Shown in pieces: positions 1 through 6,522 of a stretch of DNA of 9,072 nucleotides (within the stretch, counting starts at the first letter, position 1; each line of letters opens with the position of its first letter). Made by a program: the position numbers and the translations under genes. The notes below the pieces were generated by a model. That model saw nothing but the letters and a program-made list of their open reading frames with translations. It made no database searches and was not told where the DNA came from. Source of the stretch: Helicobacteraceae bacterium (GTDB taxonomy: Bacteria > Campylobacterota > Campylobacteria > Campylobacterales > SZUA-545); NCBI GenBank assembly GCA_031276985.1, contig JAISMA010000033.1, positions 1-9,072 of the forward strand. The letters are read 5' to 3'.

Positions 1-1
1 C

Positions 2-118
2 CAATCCTTTCCGCAAAACCTCTTTGCGCCCGCGTTTGGATTCAACAGGGACGCTGGATTGCTGGAGTTTGCCGATAGCGCGAAGTTTCAAGAGCCGCCG
101 AAAATTAGCTTCAAATGA
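2..118 (+). CDS. lemA: LemA family protein, C-terminal 38 residues (5' end outside window)
   Basis: This frame is open from the window edge and ends at TGA 116-118. Its translation has the typical LemA tail: an FPxNLFA-like stretch, the FGF tripeptide, an acidic helix with LLEFADS, then the closing PPKISF motif. LemA proteins are membrane-anchored helical-bundle proteins of uncertain role, very often encoded directly before an M48 membrane metallopeptidase, as is the case here. The stop codon overlaps the start of the first M48 gene (ATGA, 115-118), which implies translational coupling. The N-terminal membrane anchor and most of the helical domain lie upstream and cannot be seen. A longer open frame beginning at 24 in another phase is a shadow of this gene and the next. 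The identification rests on the tail motif plus the neighbour, so it is good but not certain. Confidence 0.82.
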   Translation, partial: QSFPQNLFAPAFGFNRDAGLLEFADSAKFQEPPKISFK

Positions 119-2040
119 ACTTCCGCGAGGGGCAACGGCAAGCGCGGAGCGCGTCTCGGCGCTTGTTCGCGTTGTTTGCGTTAAGCGTTTTTATGGTCGC
201 GTTGTTGGTTTGGTATGTATCGGCAATTTTATTAAGCCCCCTTTTTGCGCCTACCAATTCGATTGCTCCCATTGAGTTGTTTGCCAGATCGCCAAATTAC
301 GCTGTATTTGCTTTTATTTCCGTCGGCGCAATAATTGCGATCGGCGCATTTAATATGTCAAAAGCGCTTAACGGCAACGGAAATGCCGTAGCCAAAATGT
401 TGGGCGCAAGAGCCATTTTGCGCTTCAAACCAATCGAAAAAAGATTGTTAAATATCGTGGAAGAAATGGCTCTTGCAAGCGGTATTCTACCGCCAAGCGT
501 CTATGTGCTAAACAACGACGAATCTATTAACGCTTTAGTGGCTGGAGAAAACCAACGGAAAACCGCGCTTATAGTTACCAGCGGCGCTTTGCAATATTTA
601 AGCCGCGACGAGTTGCAAGCGGTTGCCGCGCATGAGTTTAGCCATATTCGCAACAACGATATAAAGCTGAATATGCAAGCGGCTTGTTTGCTTGCGGGCA
701 TTATGTTTGTGGGGCATAGCGGCGCGGTTTTGATAGGTCCAATCTGGGGTATTTTATTAAGTCAGTCCGCCGACATTAGCGAGGAGGAACAAGCGCGAAA
801 TGAAAGTATATGGTATTCTATAAGACCATTTAGGTTTTTGTGGGTACTTGCGGGCATTCCGCTTTATTTTCTTAGCAAAATCGGCGCAATATTTGCATCG
901 TTAGTCAAATCTTCATTTAATAAAGAGCGCGAGTTTTTAGCGGACGCTTCTGCGGTGCAATTCACGCGACAGATCGACGGCATAACGGGCGCGCTCAAAA
1001 AGATCGGCGGTTTGAAATCGACGGTCAAATCCGCGTCTGCGCCCGTGTTTAGCCATTTCTTTTTTGCCAGCGGCGTCGCGGAGACGTTTAAGTCTCACCC
1101 GCCGTTAGCGGAGCGAATTAAACGACTTGATCCGCGATGGGACGGAGCGTTTATCACTCCAAAACCGATCGCGGAATTTGAGAGAGAATTTAACGAGTCA
1201 AAATTTGCCGAACTTAACTGCCAAACGTTAGAAAAGTTGTCCGACGTTACATTGTTGGATTCTAACGATGAGGCGATCTCTAATATAAATGCAACCGATT
1301 TGCTAAGTATCGCTACGGCGGATATTGAAGCCGTTCCCGAATATCTGCGCGAACAAGCCGCCGACGCGCTTGCGGCTCGCTGGATTATTTACGCGCTGTT
1401 AATTGATCGCGTTGATCGCGCAGTAGCCTCAAGACAACATAAAATAATCGCCACTCGGGTTTATCCAGACGGATTTGAAAAGATCGCGACGGCGATAGAT
1501 TCGCTTAAACGCGAAAGCGTCGTGCATTTAATTTTCTTATGCGTTCCCGCGCTTAAAAACCTTACAATCGATCAATATAAGCGCTTTAGAGAAGTCGTGG
1601 ATTTATTGATCGAGGAAGACGGCAAAGTTTCATTATTTGAATTTAATCTTAAATATCTTGTCTTTTATCCTCTTGATATTGCTTTTGATTTGCGAAAACC
1701 TCCAAAGATCGTTTATAACGCTATTGAGCCGATCGCAAAAGAGATTTCAGTCGCGCTTTCCGCAATAGTATATGATCAATACCAAAACGACGAAAAAGCC
1801 AGATCGGCGTTTGATAACGTTTGCAAAACTAACGCCGTTTTAGAATATGTTCCTTCAAACAAAATCCTAACCCAAACGCTAGAAAGAGCTTACGATCGCA
1901 TTCAACAATCCAACGACGAAATTAAACGACAGATCATAAATTTAGCTATCGAAAGCGTCAAATCCGACGGCGCGATCAGTCCCGAAGAAGCCGAAACAAT
2001 TCACGCTTTACGATCCGCTCTTGGTTTAGGATATATGTAA
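115..2040 (+). CDS. LemA-associated M48 membrane zinc metallopeptidase with C-terminal TerB-like region, copy 1
   Basis: A 641-residue membrane protease of the HtpX/Ste24-like M48 family. Seen in order: the signature MNFREGQ followed by basic residues; membrane segments at about 16-42 and 61-80; HEFSH at 173-177 (zinc ligands H173 and H177, catalytic E174) followed by IRNNDIKLN; two hydrophobic stretches at about 187-215 and 238-263; EREFLADASAVQF with the expected third ligand E273; the PPLAERIKRLDP motif near 340; a linker; and from 395 to 641 a soluble helical region. That region has two acidic loops, EEDGKVSLFE and SDGAISPEE (about 617-625), resembling TerB-like domains. By family knowledge it would act at the inner membrane, cleaving membrane or misfolded proteins on the cytoplasmic side; the substrate is unknown. 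The start is supported by the family-typical MNF N-terminus and by overlap with the lemA stop. No good Shine-Dalgarno precedes it, so translation probably depends on lemA. All catalytic residues are intact. Confidence 0.93.
   Translation: MNFREGQRQARSASRRLFALFALSVFMVALLVWYVSAILLSPLFAPTNSIAPIELFARSPNYAVFAFISVGAIIAIGAFNMSKALNGNGNAVAKMLGARAILRFKPIEKRLLNIVEEMALASGILPPSVYVLNNDESINALVAGENQRKTALIVTSGALQYLSRDELQAVAAHEFSHIRNNDIKLNMQAACLLAGIMFVGHSGAVLIGPIWGILLSQSADISEEEQARNESIWYSIRPFRFLWVLAGIPLYFLSKIGAIFASLVKSSFNKEREFLADASAVQFTRQIDGITGALKKIGGLKSTVKSASAPVFSHFFFASGVAETFKSHPPLAERIKRLDPRWDGAFITPKPIAEFEREFNESKFAELNCQTLEKLSDVTLLDSNDEAISNINATDLLSIATADIEAVPEYLREQAADALAARWIIYALLIDRVDRAVASRQHKIIATRVYPDGFEKIATAIDSLKRESVVHLIFLCVPALKNLTIDQYKRFREVVDLLIEEDGKVSLFEFNLKYLVFYPLDIAFDLRKPPKIVYNAIEPIAKEISVALSAIVYDQYQNDEKARSAFDNVCKTNAVLEYVPSNKILTQTLERAYDRIQQSNDEIKRQIINLAIESVKSDGAISPEEAETIHALRSALGLGYM
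1297..2040 (+). repeat. C-terminal module of M48 array, repeat 1
   Basis: These 744 bases encode the 247-residue C-terminal region plus stop codon of copy 1. It aligns without gaps to 3300-4043 and 5228-5971. It begins at the conserved DLLS motif. The most invariant core is the stretch from LKRESVVHL through the LTIDQYK motif, which is unchanged in all three proteins and nearly unchanged in the DNA, including silent positions. Confidence 0.9.
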
Positions 2041-2061
2041 TGAACTTCCGCGAAGAACAAC
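1999..2061 (+). repeat. 63-bp perfect direct repeat at gene junction 1/2
   Basis: Positions 1999-2061 are identical to 4002-4064. The repeat covers the end of one protease gene, its TAATG stop/start, and the first seven codons of the next. It lies exactly one gene unit (2003 bp) from its partner, the expected scar of tandem duplication or later homogenisation. Confidence 0.93.
2028..2031 (+). promoter_or_regulatory. Ribosome binding site of M48 copy 2, inside the 3' end of copy 1
   Basis: AGGA sits 8 nt before the ATG at 2040, within the codons for the terminal GLGYM of copy 1. The conserved C-terminus thus doubles as the initiation signal for the next gene. Confidence 0.65.
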
Positions 2062-4043
2062 GACTTGCTAGGCGCAACTCTCGACGATTGATCGCGCTAT
2101 TTGCGTTTAGCGTTATTGCTCTCATATGCTCGATTTGGTATTTCGTCGGGCTGATATGGCATTGCGGCGCCACTTTTCGCGGAGATGGCAATTTTGTTGA
2201 TGTTGTTAACGATCCTATTGGATATTTTTATATCAATCCTTGGGATTTGTATTTGCTACTCGAGTTTGGCGGTAACTTATGGAATGTTACCATCATAGCG
2301 CTTGTGCTTGTGCTCAATCATATGGAATCATCAAAACTCAAAGATGACCGAAAAGTTATTGGCGAAATGCTAGACGCAAGAGAAGCGATACGCTTCAACC
2401 CAGTCGAAAGACGGTTATTAAATATAGTAGCTGAGATCGCGCTTGCAAGCGGGGTCGTGCCGCCGCGCGTTCATATCTTAAACGACGACGAGACAATTAA
2501 CGCTTTAACGGTGGAGCAAAATCAACGCAAAGTAGCGCTTATAGTTACCAGCGGCGCTTTGCGATACTTGACGCGCGACGAATTACAAGGCGTGATCGCG
2601 CATGAATTTAGTCATATTCGCAACGACGATATGAAATTAAGCGCGAAAATGTTTTTGCCGATTTCCATAATAGACGTTATTGCCCTAATAGGTTTCAATG
2701 CTTTCATAACCACTCTAGATGTTATTATCTTTGCGGACGATCGGATTTTTTTAATCATCCATATATTTATTCTTACTGTGATATGCGCCTCATTTATTGC
2801 CGTTTGGTTAATGGGCAAAGCATGCGCATTGATGATTAAAAGCGCAATAAACAAAGAACGCGAATTTTTAGCGGACGCTTCGGCGGTGCAATTTTGCGGA
2901 CATAACGGCATAGCGGGCGCGTTCAAAAAGATCGAGAGACTAAACTCGACTGTTAAAGCTCGTCATGCGTCCAAGTTTAGCTATTTGTTTTTCGCGCAAG
3001 CGATAAAAAGCCGCTTATTTGCCACGCACCCGCCTTTAGCGGAGCGAATTAAGCGCGTCGATCCGAAATGGGACGGGCAGTTTATAACTCCAAAACCGCT
3101 AAATAATTACGACGCTTTGAACTACAAACGCGACGCTTATGCGGCTACGATTGCGACTGCAAGCGTAGGTTCAGTAAGGAAAAACAAGGTTAAACAAAAA
3201 GTCGCGCCGATTGAAAGTCCCGACGCGGACGCAAAAGGCTTAACAAATAATCAGCCCGAAACCCAAACGACGGATCAAAACACAAACGAAAGCGAGATCG
3301 ATTTGCTAAGTATCGCTACGGCGGATATTGAAGTTATTCCCGAATATCTGCGCGAACAAGCCGCCGATCCGCTTGCGGCTCGCTGGATTATTTACGTGCT
3401 GTTAATCGATCGACGCGATCTCGCCACAGCCTTAAGGCAACATAAAATGATCGCTACGCGGGTTTATCCCGATGAATTTGAAAAGATCGCGACGGCGATT
3501 GATTCGCTTAAACGTGAAAGCGTCGTGCATTTAATCTTTTTATGCGTTCCCGCGCTTAAAAACCTTACAATCGATCAATATAAACGCTTTAGAGAAGTCG
3601 CGGATTTATTGATCGAAGAAGACGGCAAAGTTTCGCTGTTTGAATTTAATCTAAAGTATCTTGTGTTTTACACGCTTGATATTGCCTTTGATTTACGAAA
3701 ATCGCCAAAGATCGTTTATAACGCGATTGAACCGATCGCAAAAGAGATTTCGGTTGCGCTTTCCGCAATAGTATATGATCAATACCAAAACGACGATAAA
3801 GCTAAATCGGCGTTTGATAACGTTTGCAAAACTAACGCCGTTTTAGAATATATTCCTTCAAACAAAATCTTAACGCAAACGCTTGAAAGAGCTTACGATC
3901 GTATTCAACAATCCAACGACGAAATCAAACAACAGATCATAGATTTAGCCATTAAATCCGTTAAATCCGACGGCGTAATCGCGCCCGAAGAAGCCGAAAC
4001 CATTCACGCTTTACGATCCGCTCTTGGTTTAGGATATATGTAA
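2040..4043 (+). CDS. LemA-associated M48 membrane zinc metallopeptidase with C-terminal TerB-like region, copy 2
   Basis: A 667-residue paralogue of the preceding protease with the same layout. It has MNFREEQ; membrane segments at about 16-40 and 70-94; HEFSH at 188-192 followed by IRNDDMKLS; hydrophobic stretches at about 204-228 and 236-262; EREFLADASAVQF with ligand E275; and the PPLAERIKRVDP motif. The active site is complete. The linker before the C-terminal region is about 25 residues longer than in copies 1 and 3 and is polar and low in complexity (about 385-420, rich in N, Q, T, D and E). Residues 421-667 form the shared 247-residue TerB-like region, about 92% identical to copy 1 with no indel. 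The start ATG shares one base with the TAA of copy 1 (TAATG) and has AGGA 8 nt upstream. The first extracytoplasmic loop differs fully from copy 1, so any functional difference probably lies in membrane or periplasmic contacts. Confidence 0.93.
   Translation: MNFREEQRLARRNSRRLIALFAFSVIALICSIWYFVGLIWHCGATFRGDGNFVDVVNDPIGYFYINPWDLYLLLEFGGNLWNVTIIALVLVLNHMESSKLKDDRKVIGEMLDAREAIRFNPVERRLLNIVAEIALASGVVPPRVHILNDDETINALTVEQNQRKVALIVTSGALRYLTRDELQGVIAHEFSHIRNDDMKLSAKMFLPISIIDVIALIGFNAFITTLDVIIFADDRIFLIIHIFILTVICASFIAVWLMGKACALMIKSAINKEREFLADASAVQFCGHNGIAGAFKKIERLNSTVKARHASKFSYLFFAQAIKSRLFATHPPLAERIKRVDPKWDGQFITPKPLNNYDALNYKRDAYAATIATASVGSVRKNKVKQKVAPIESPDADAKGLTNNQPETQTTDQNTNESEIDLLSIATADIEVIPEYLREQAADPLAARWIIYVLLIDRRDLATALRQHKMIATRVYPDEFEKIATAIDSLKRESVVHLIFLCVPALKNLTIDQYKRFREVADLLIEEDGKVSLFEFNLKYLVFYTLDIAFDLRKSPKIVYNAIEPIAKEISVALSAIVYDQYQNDDKAKSAFDNVCKTNAVLEYIPSNKILTQTLERAYDRIQQSNDEIKQQIIDLAIKSVKSDGVIAPEEAETIHALRSALGLGYM
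3300..4043 (+). repeat. C-terminal module of M48 array, repeat 2
   Basis: The second of three gap-free 744-base modules. By eye the protein differs from repeat 1 at about 20 of 247 positions, many of them conservative (V/I, R/K, E/D). Differences cluster around the DRRDLATAL segment. Confidence 0.9.
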
Positions 4044-4064
4044 TGAACTTCCGCGAAGAACAAC
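4002..4064 (+). repeat. 63-bp perfect direct repeat at gene junction 2/3
   Basis: Partner of the identical 63 bp at 1999-2061. The match is broken by single-base differences at 4001 and 4065. Confidence 0.93.
4031..4034 (+). promoter_or_regulatory. Ribosome binding site of M48 copy 3, inside the 3' end of copy 2
   Basis: The same AGGA with the same 8-nt spacing precedes the ATG at 4043. At the end of copy 3 the equivalent bases read GGGA and the TAATG has become TAG followed by C, where no gene follows. Confidence 0.65.
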
Positions 4065-5971
4065 AACTTACGCAACGCAATGCGCGATGGGTTATTGCCA
4101 TCTTTGGATTAAGCGCTGGCTTTTTTGCGTTTTCAATCTGGTATGTCTGCGCGTCGCTAAATCGTGCCGCCTATGTAGTATCAGGCAAGCTTCAATTTCA
4201 TACTTACGATTTTTTTCTTAATCCTTTGGATTTGTTTTTGGATATCTCGCCCATTGCCAACGCGGTGATTATTTTCTACATATTGGCGATAATGACGCTT
4301 AGCTTTCTTGATATAAAAAATGACGCCAAAAACGAAGACAAAACCGTTCCTGAAAAGCTAGGCGCGATAGCCGCCTCGCCCTCCAATCTAATAGAGAAAA
4401 GGCTATTAAATATTGTAGATGAAATGGCGCTCGCAAGCGGAGTTTTCCCGCCAAACGTTTATATTTTGAACGACGACGAGGCAATCAACGCTTTAACGGC
4501 GGGCGAAAATCGGCAGAAAGCGTCAATTATAGTTACAAGCGGCGCGTTGCAATATTTAACGCGCGACGAGCTTCAAGGAGTAATCGCGCACGAGTTTTGT
4601 CATATCCGCAACGAGCATATGAAGGCAGGCACTCTAATGCGTTGGTTATTTTTATTAACTATAATGGTTAGCGTTATTAGCATCTTATTCTTGGCGGCTA
4701 CTGCCTTTGCGCTTTTACTGGATTATAAGTCTTATGCGCCAGTAGTATTGATGTTTGTGCCGTTTGTCATAATCGGGCTTATAGGCTTCACGTGCGCGTC
4801 AATGATTCAGTCGGCTTTTAATAGACAGCGCGATTTTTTGGCGGACGCTTCTTCGCTTCAGTTTTGCAGACATGACGGTATAGTAAGCGCGCTCAAAAAG
4901 GTCGGCGGATTAGGTTCGATTGTAAAAACCCCCGGCGAGTTCCTATACGGTCATTACTTTTTCAACGGAACGGTAAAAAGCAGTCAGTTTGCTACTCAGC
5001 CGCCACTCTTTGAAAGAATTAAACGCCTAGATCCAGATTGGAATGGACAATTTATAATCGCAAAAGCGTTAAAAAACGACGAGGATTTAAGCGTAGAAAA
5101 CGATATAAACGCCGATCGCGATAAAAAGGCTACGATCGCGACCGTAACTAACGTCGCAATCGCTTTGTCCGACAAAAACAACGTTATGCAAAAAATTCAA
5201 CATATCGCGACGGATACAAACGCGATTGATTTGCTTGGAAGCGCTACGGCAAATATAGAAGCTATACCCGAATATCTACGCGAAACGGCTTGCGATCCAT
5301 TAAGCGCGCGTTGGATTATTTACGCGCTGTTAATCGATCGCTGCGATCGCGCCGTAGCCGCAAGACAAAACAATATAATTTCCGAAAGAGTTTATACGGG
5401 CGAATTTAATAAGATCGTCTCGGGCATTCTCTACCTTAAACGCGAAAGCGTCGTGCATTTAATCTTTTTATGCGTTCCCGCGCTTAAAAACCTTACAATC
5501 GATCAGTATAAACATTTTAGAGAAGTCGCGGATTTGCTGATTGAGGAAGACGGCAAAGTTTCATTATTTGAATTCAATCTTAAATATCTTGTGTTTTACC
5601 CGCTTGATATTGCCTTTGATTTACGAAAACCGCCAAGAGTTATTTATAATAGTTTTATGCCCATACCAGATGTGATTTCAGTCGCGCTTTCGGCAATCGT
5701 CTACGATCAGTACAAAAATGACGACGAAGCTAAACTTGCGTTTTATAACGCTTGTAAATCTATTAACGGTTTAGAATACGTGCCTTCCAGCAAAATCCTA
5801 ACCCAAACGCTTGAAAGAGCTTACGATCGCATTCAACAAGCAAACGACGAAATCAAACGACATATTATAGATTTAGCTATCGCAAGCGTTAAATCCGACA
5901 ACGTAATCGCGCCCGAAGAAGCCGAAACAATTCACGCTTTGCGATCCGCTCTCGGCTTGGGATATATGTAG
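4043..5971 (+). CDS. LemA-associated M48 metallopeptidase-like protein, copy 3, with altered third zinc ligand
   Basis: A 642-residue third paralogue. It has MNFREEQ; membrane segments at about 17-38 and 69-89; HEFCH at 183-187 (H183, E184, H187); hydrophobic stretches at about 199-223 and 229-252; a PPLFERIKRLDP motif; and the 247-residue TerB-like region at 396-642. It departs from the other two at several conserved places. The third-ligand motif reads QRDFLAD, so Asp264 replaces the usual Glu; HEFSH is HEFCH; the following N-D-rich segment is NEHMKAG; and the second C-terminal acidic loop is SDNVIAPEE instead of SDG. Asp can bind zinc, so reduced, altered or lost activity are all possible, and a regulatory pseudoprotease partner of copies 1 and 2 is an inference. 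The frame is intact over its whole length, arguing against a decaying pseudogene. Translation starts by TAATG overlap with copy 2, with AGGA 8 nt upstream. It is the last gene of the array. Confidence 0.9.
   Translation: MNFREEQQLTQRNARWVIAIFGLSAGFFAFSIWYVCASLNRAAYVVSGKLQFHTYDFFLNPLDLFLDISPIANAVIIFYILAIMTLSFLDIKNDAKNEDKTVPEKLGAIAASPSNLIEKRLLNIVDEMALASGVFPPNVYILNDDEAINALTAGENRQKASIIVTSGALQYLTRDELQGVIAHEFCHIRNEHMKAGTLMRWLFLLTIMVSVISILFLAATAFALLLDYKSYAPVVLMFVPFVIIGLIGFTCASMIQSAFNRQRDFLADASSLQFCRHDGIVSALKKVGGLGSIVKTPGEFLYGHYFFNGTVKSSQFATQPPLFERIKRLDPDWNGQFIIAKALKNDEDLSVENDINADRDKKATIATVTNVAIALSDKNNVMQKIQHIATDTNAIDLLGSATANIEAIPEYLRETACDPLSARWIIYALLIDRCDRAVAARQNNIISERVYTGEFNKIVSGILYLKRESVVHLIFLCVPALKNLTIDQYKHFREVADLLIEEDGKVSLFEFNLKYLVFYPLDIAFDLRKPPRVIYNSFMPIPDVISVALSAIVYDQYKNDDEAKLAFYNACKSINGLEYVPSSKILTQTLERAYDRIQQANDEIKRHIIDLAIASVKSDNVIAPEEAETIHALRSALGLGYM
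5228..5971 (+). repeat. C-terminal module of M48 array, repeat 3
   Basis: The third and most divergent 744-base module, differing from repeat 1 at roughly 50 of 247 residues. The differences are uneven: the first 60 residues and the segment around 200-225 vary, while the central core and the last 13 residues (from IHALRS) are identical to the other copies. Confidence 0.88.
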
Positions 5972-5988
5972 CAAACAACGCCAAAACG

Positions 5989-6216
5989 TTATTCGTCTAC
6001 ATATCCCTCTTTTTTTAGCTTCTCGTTTTCAATATAGCTACGAATAACAAGCGACGCAATCACGCTCACTCCTATCACGATTACGGCGGAGATAGTTAGC
6101 TTCGTAAACGTCTCGTGCGAGACGACGCTTCCCCATAGTTGCGCTAACGCCAACAGCCCCCACGCGACAAACGTCGCTAGAGGAACCGCGATCCCGATTG
6201 TTTTCAACGAGTTCAT
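5989..6216 (-). CDS. Small two-helix membrane protein
   Basis: A 75-residue protein with two predicted membrane segments at about 6-28 and 40-62, joined by a short loop containing SHETFTKL. It ends in a charged cytoplasmic-type tail (ENEKLKKEGYVDE). No enzymatic motif is seen and no named family is claimed. The start at 6214-6216 overlaps the stop of the upstream DUF4177-like gene by 4 nt. A purine-rich site (AAAAGGA on the minus strand, 6223-6229) lies 6 nt ahead, so the two are probably co-translated and may work together. I believe similar small proteins occur beside DUF4177 genes in other Campylobacterota, but this is from memory. Its stop lies only 17 nt from the stop of the third M48 gene, facing it. 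The overlapping minus-strand frame at 6038-6358 is in another phase and is not believed. Confidence 0.75.
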   Translation of the reverse strand: MNSLKTIGIAVPLATFVAWGLLALAQLWGSVVSHETFTKLTISAVIVIGVSVIASLVIRSYIENEKLKKEGYVDE

Positions 6217-6428
6217 TGCGCGTCCTTTTCCAATATGACAACATACGCTTCCCTAGCCCAGAAAAGCAACATTCTGCGTACGTCTTTTTCCATTGTAACA
6301 ACCCGCCAGCCTTCCGCCGCGTTTTTGTTGAGAAACGCGCTGAATTTAACGGGATCAACCTTTGCCGCGCCCAGAAACAGCGAGCTTAATATGCCTTCTT
6401 GATAGATGACGACCTTATACTGCTTCAT
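6213..6428 (-). CDS. DUF4177-like small protein
   Basis: A 71-residue soluble protein. It begins YKVVIYQEGILSSLFLG, continues with a VDPVKFSAFLNKNAAEGWRVVTME core, and closes with AYVVILEKD. The pattern of a first strand YKVV, a helix ending in an EGW motif, and a last strand with YVVILE matches the small alpha/beta DUF4177 family, whose function is unknown. The start at 6426-6428 is preceded on the minus strand by AAAGGGA (6433-6439) at 4 nt. It is the first gene of a two-gene unit with the membrane protein that follows, transcribed away from hemB. The conserved insertion LSSLFLGAAKVDP, with hydrophobic residues exposed early in the chain, could be a contact for its membrane partner; that is inference. 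Confidence 0.78.
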   Translation of the reverse strand: MKQYKVVIYQEGILSSLFLGAAKVDPVKFSAFLNKNAAEGWRVVTMEKDVRRMLLFWAREAYVVILEKDAQ

Positions 6429-6450
6429 AACATCCCTTTCGTTGATTTTG

Positions 6451-6479
6451 ATAGTAAAACTTTACCAAATAAATCTTAA
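6451..6479 (-). promoter_or_regulatory. Candidate promoter of the DUF4177-like/membrane protein unit
   Basis: On the minus strand, TTAAGA (6474-6479) and TACTAT (6451-6456) are separated by 17 nt, close to sigma-70 spacing. The -10 matches the consensus at 4 of 6 positions. It lies 23 nt upstream of the start codon. The region is AT-rich, so chance matches are likely. Confidence 0.35.
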
Positions 6480-6492
6480 CGCGCAAAAAGAG

Positions 6493-6498
6493 TAAAAT
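6493..6498 (+). promoter_or_regulatory. Candidate -10 box of the hemB-argF promoter
   Basis: TAAAAT, extended to TAAAATAAT at 6493-6501, lies 24 nt before the hemB start. No clear -35 box is seen, which is usual for Campylobacterota sigma-70 promoters; the upstream DNA is A/T-rich. This is the only AT-rich spacer that could serve hemB and argF within the window. Confidence 0.45.
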
Positions 6499-6511
6499 AA
6501 TCGCTTTTTTC

Positions 6512-6517
6512 AAAGGA
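6512..6517 (+). promoter_or_regulatory. Ribosome binding site of hemB
   Basis: AAAGGA is placed 5 nt before the ATG at 6523 and fixes that start. Confidence 0.75.
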
Positions 6518-6522
6518 CAAAT

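Noticed and set aside
24..275. 83-codon + strand frame overlapping lemA and the first M48 gene
   Set aside because: It lies in a different phase from both; the overlapping frames carry clear LemA tail and M48 signatures, and this translation has no recognisable pattern.
2612..2926. 104-codon minus-strand frame opposite M48 copy 2
   Set aside because: It is antisense to the zinc site and membrane region of an intact gene, with no ribosome site or recognised domain.
4043..5971. M48 copy 3 as a pseudogene
   Set aside because: The frame is uninterrupted for 642 codons, the HExxH is kept, and the membrane and C-terminal parts are well preserved, so altered function is more likely than decay.
115..5971. 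Array as a mobile element or phage cargo
   Set aside because: No transposase, integrase, terminal inverted repeats or target duplications are seen; the direct repeats are explained by gene duplication alone.
5968..6017. Possible bidirectional terminator between M48 copy 3 and the convergent small gene (GTAG/CTAC and AACG/CGTT pairs, then a T run at about 6011-6017)
   Set aside because: The two 4-bp stems are separated by bulges of unequal length and the T run is well downstream inside the membrane protein gene; too weak to call.
6038..6358. 106-codon minus-strand frame across both small genes
   Set aside because: It overlaps the membrane protein and DUF4177-like genes in another phase; those two have ribosome sites, an ATGA overlap and sensible protein patterns, while this one is an Arg/Cys-rich shadow.
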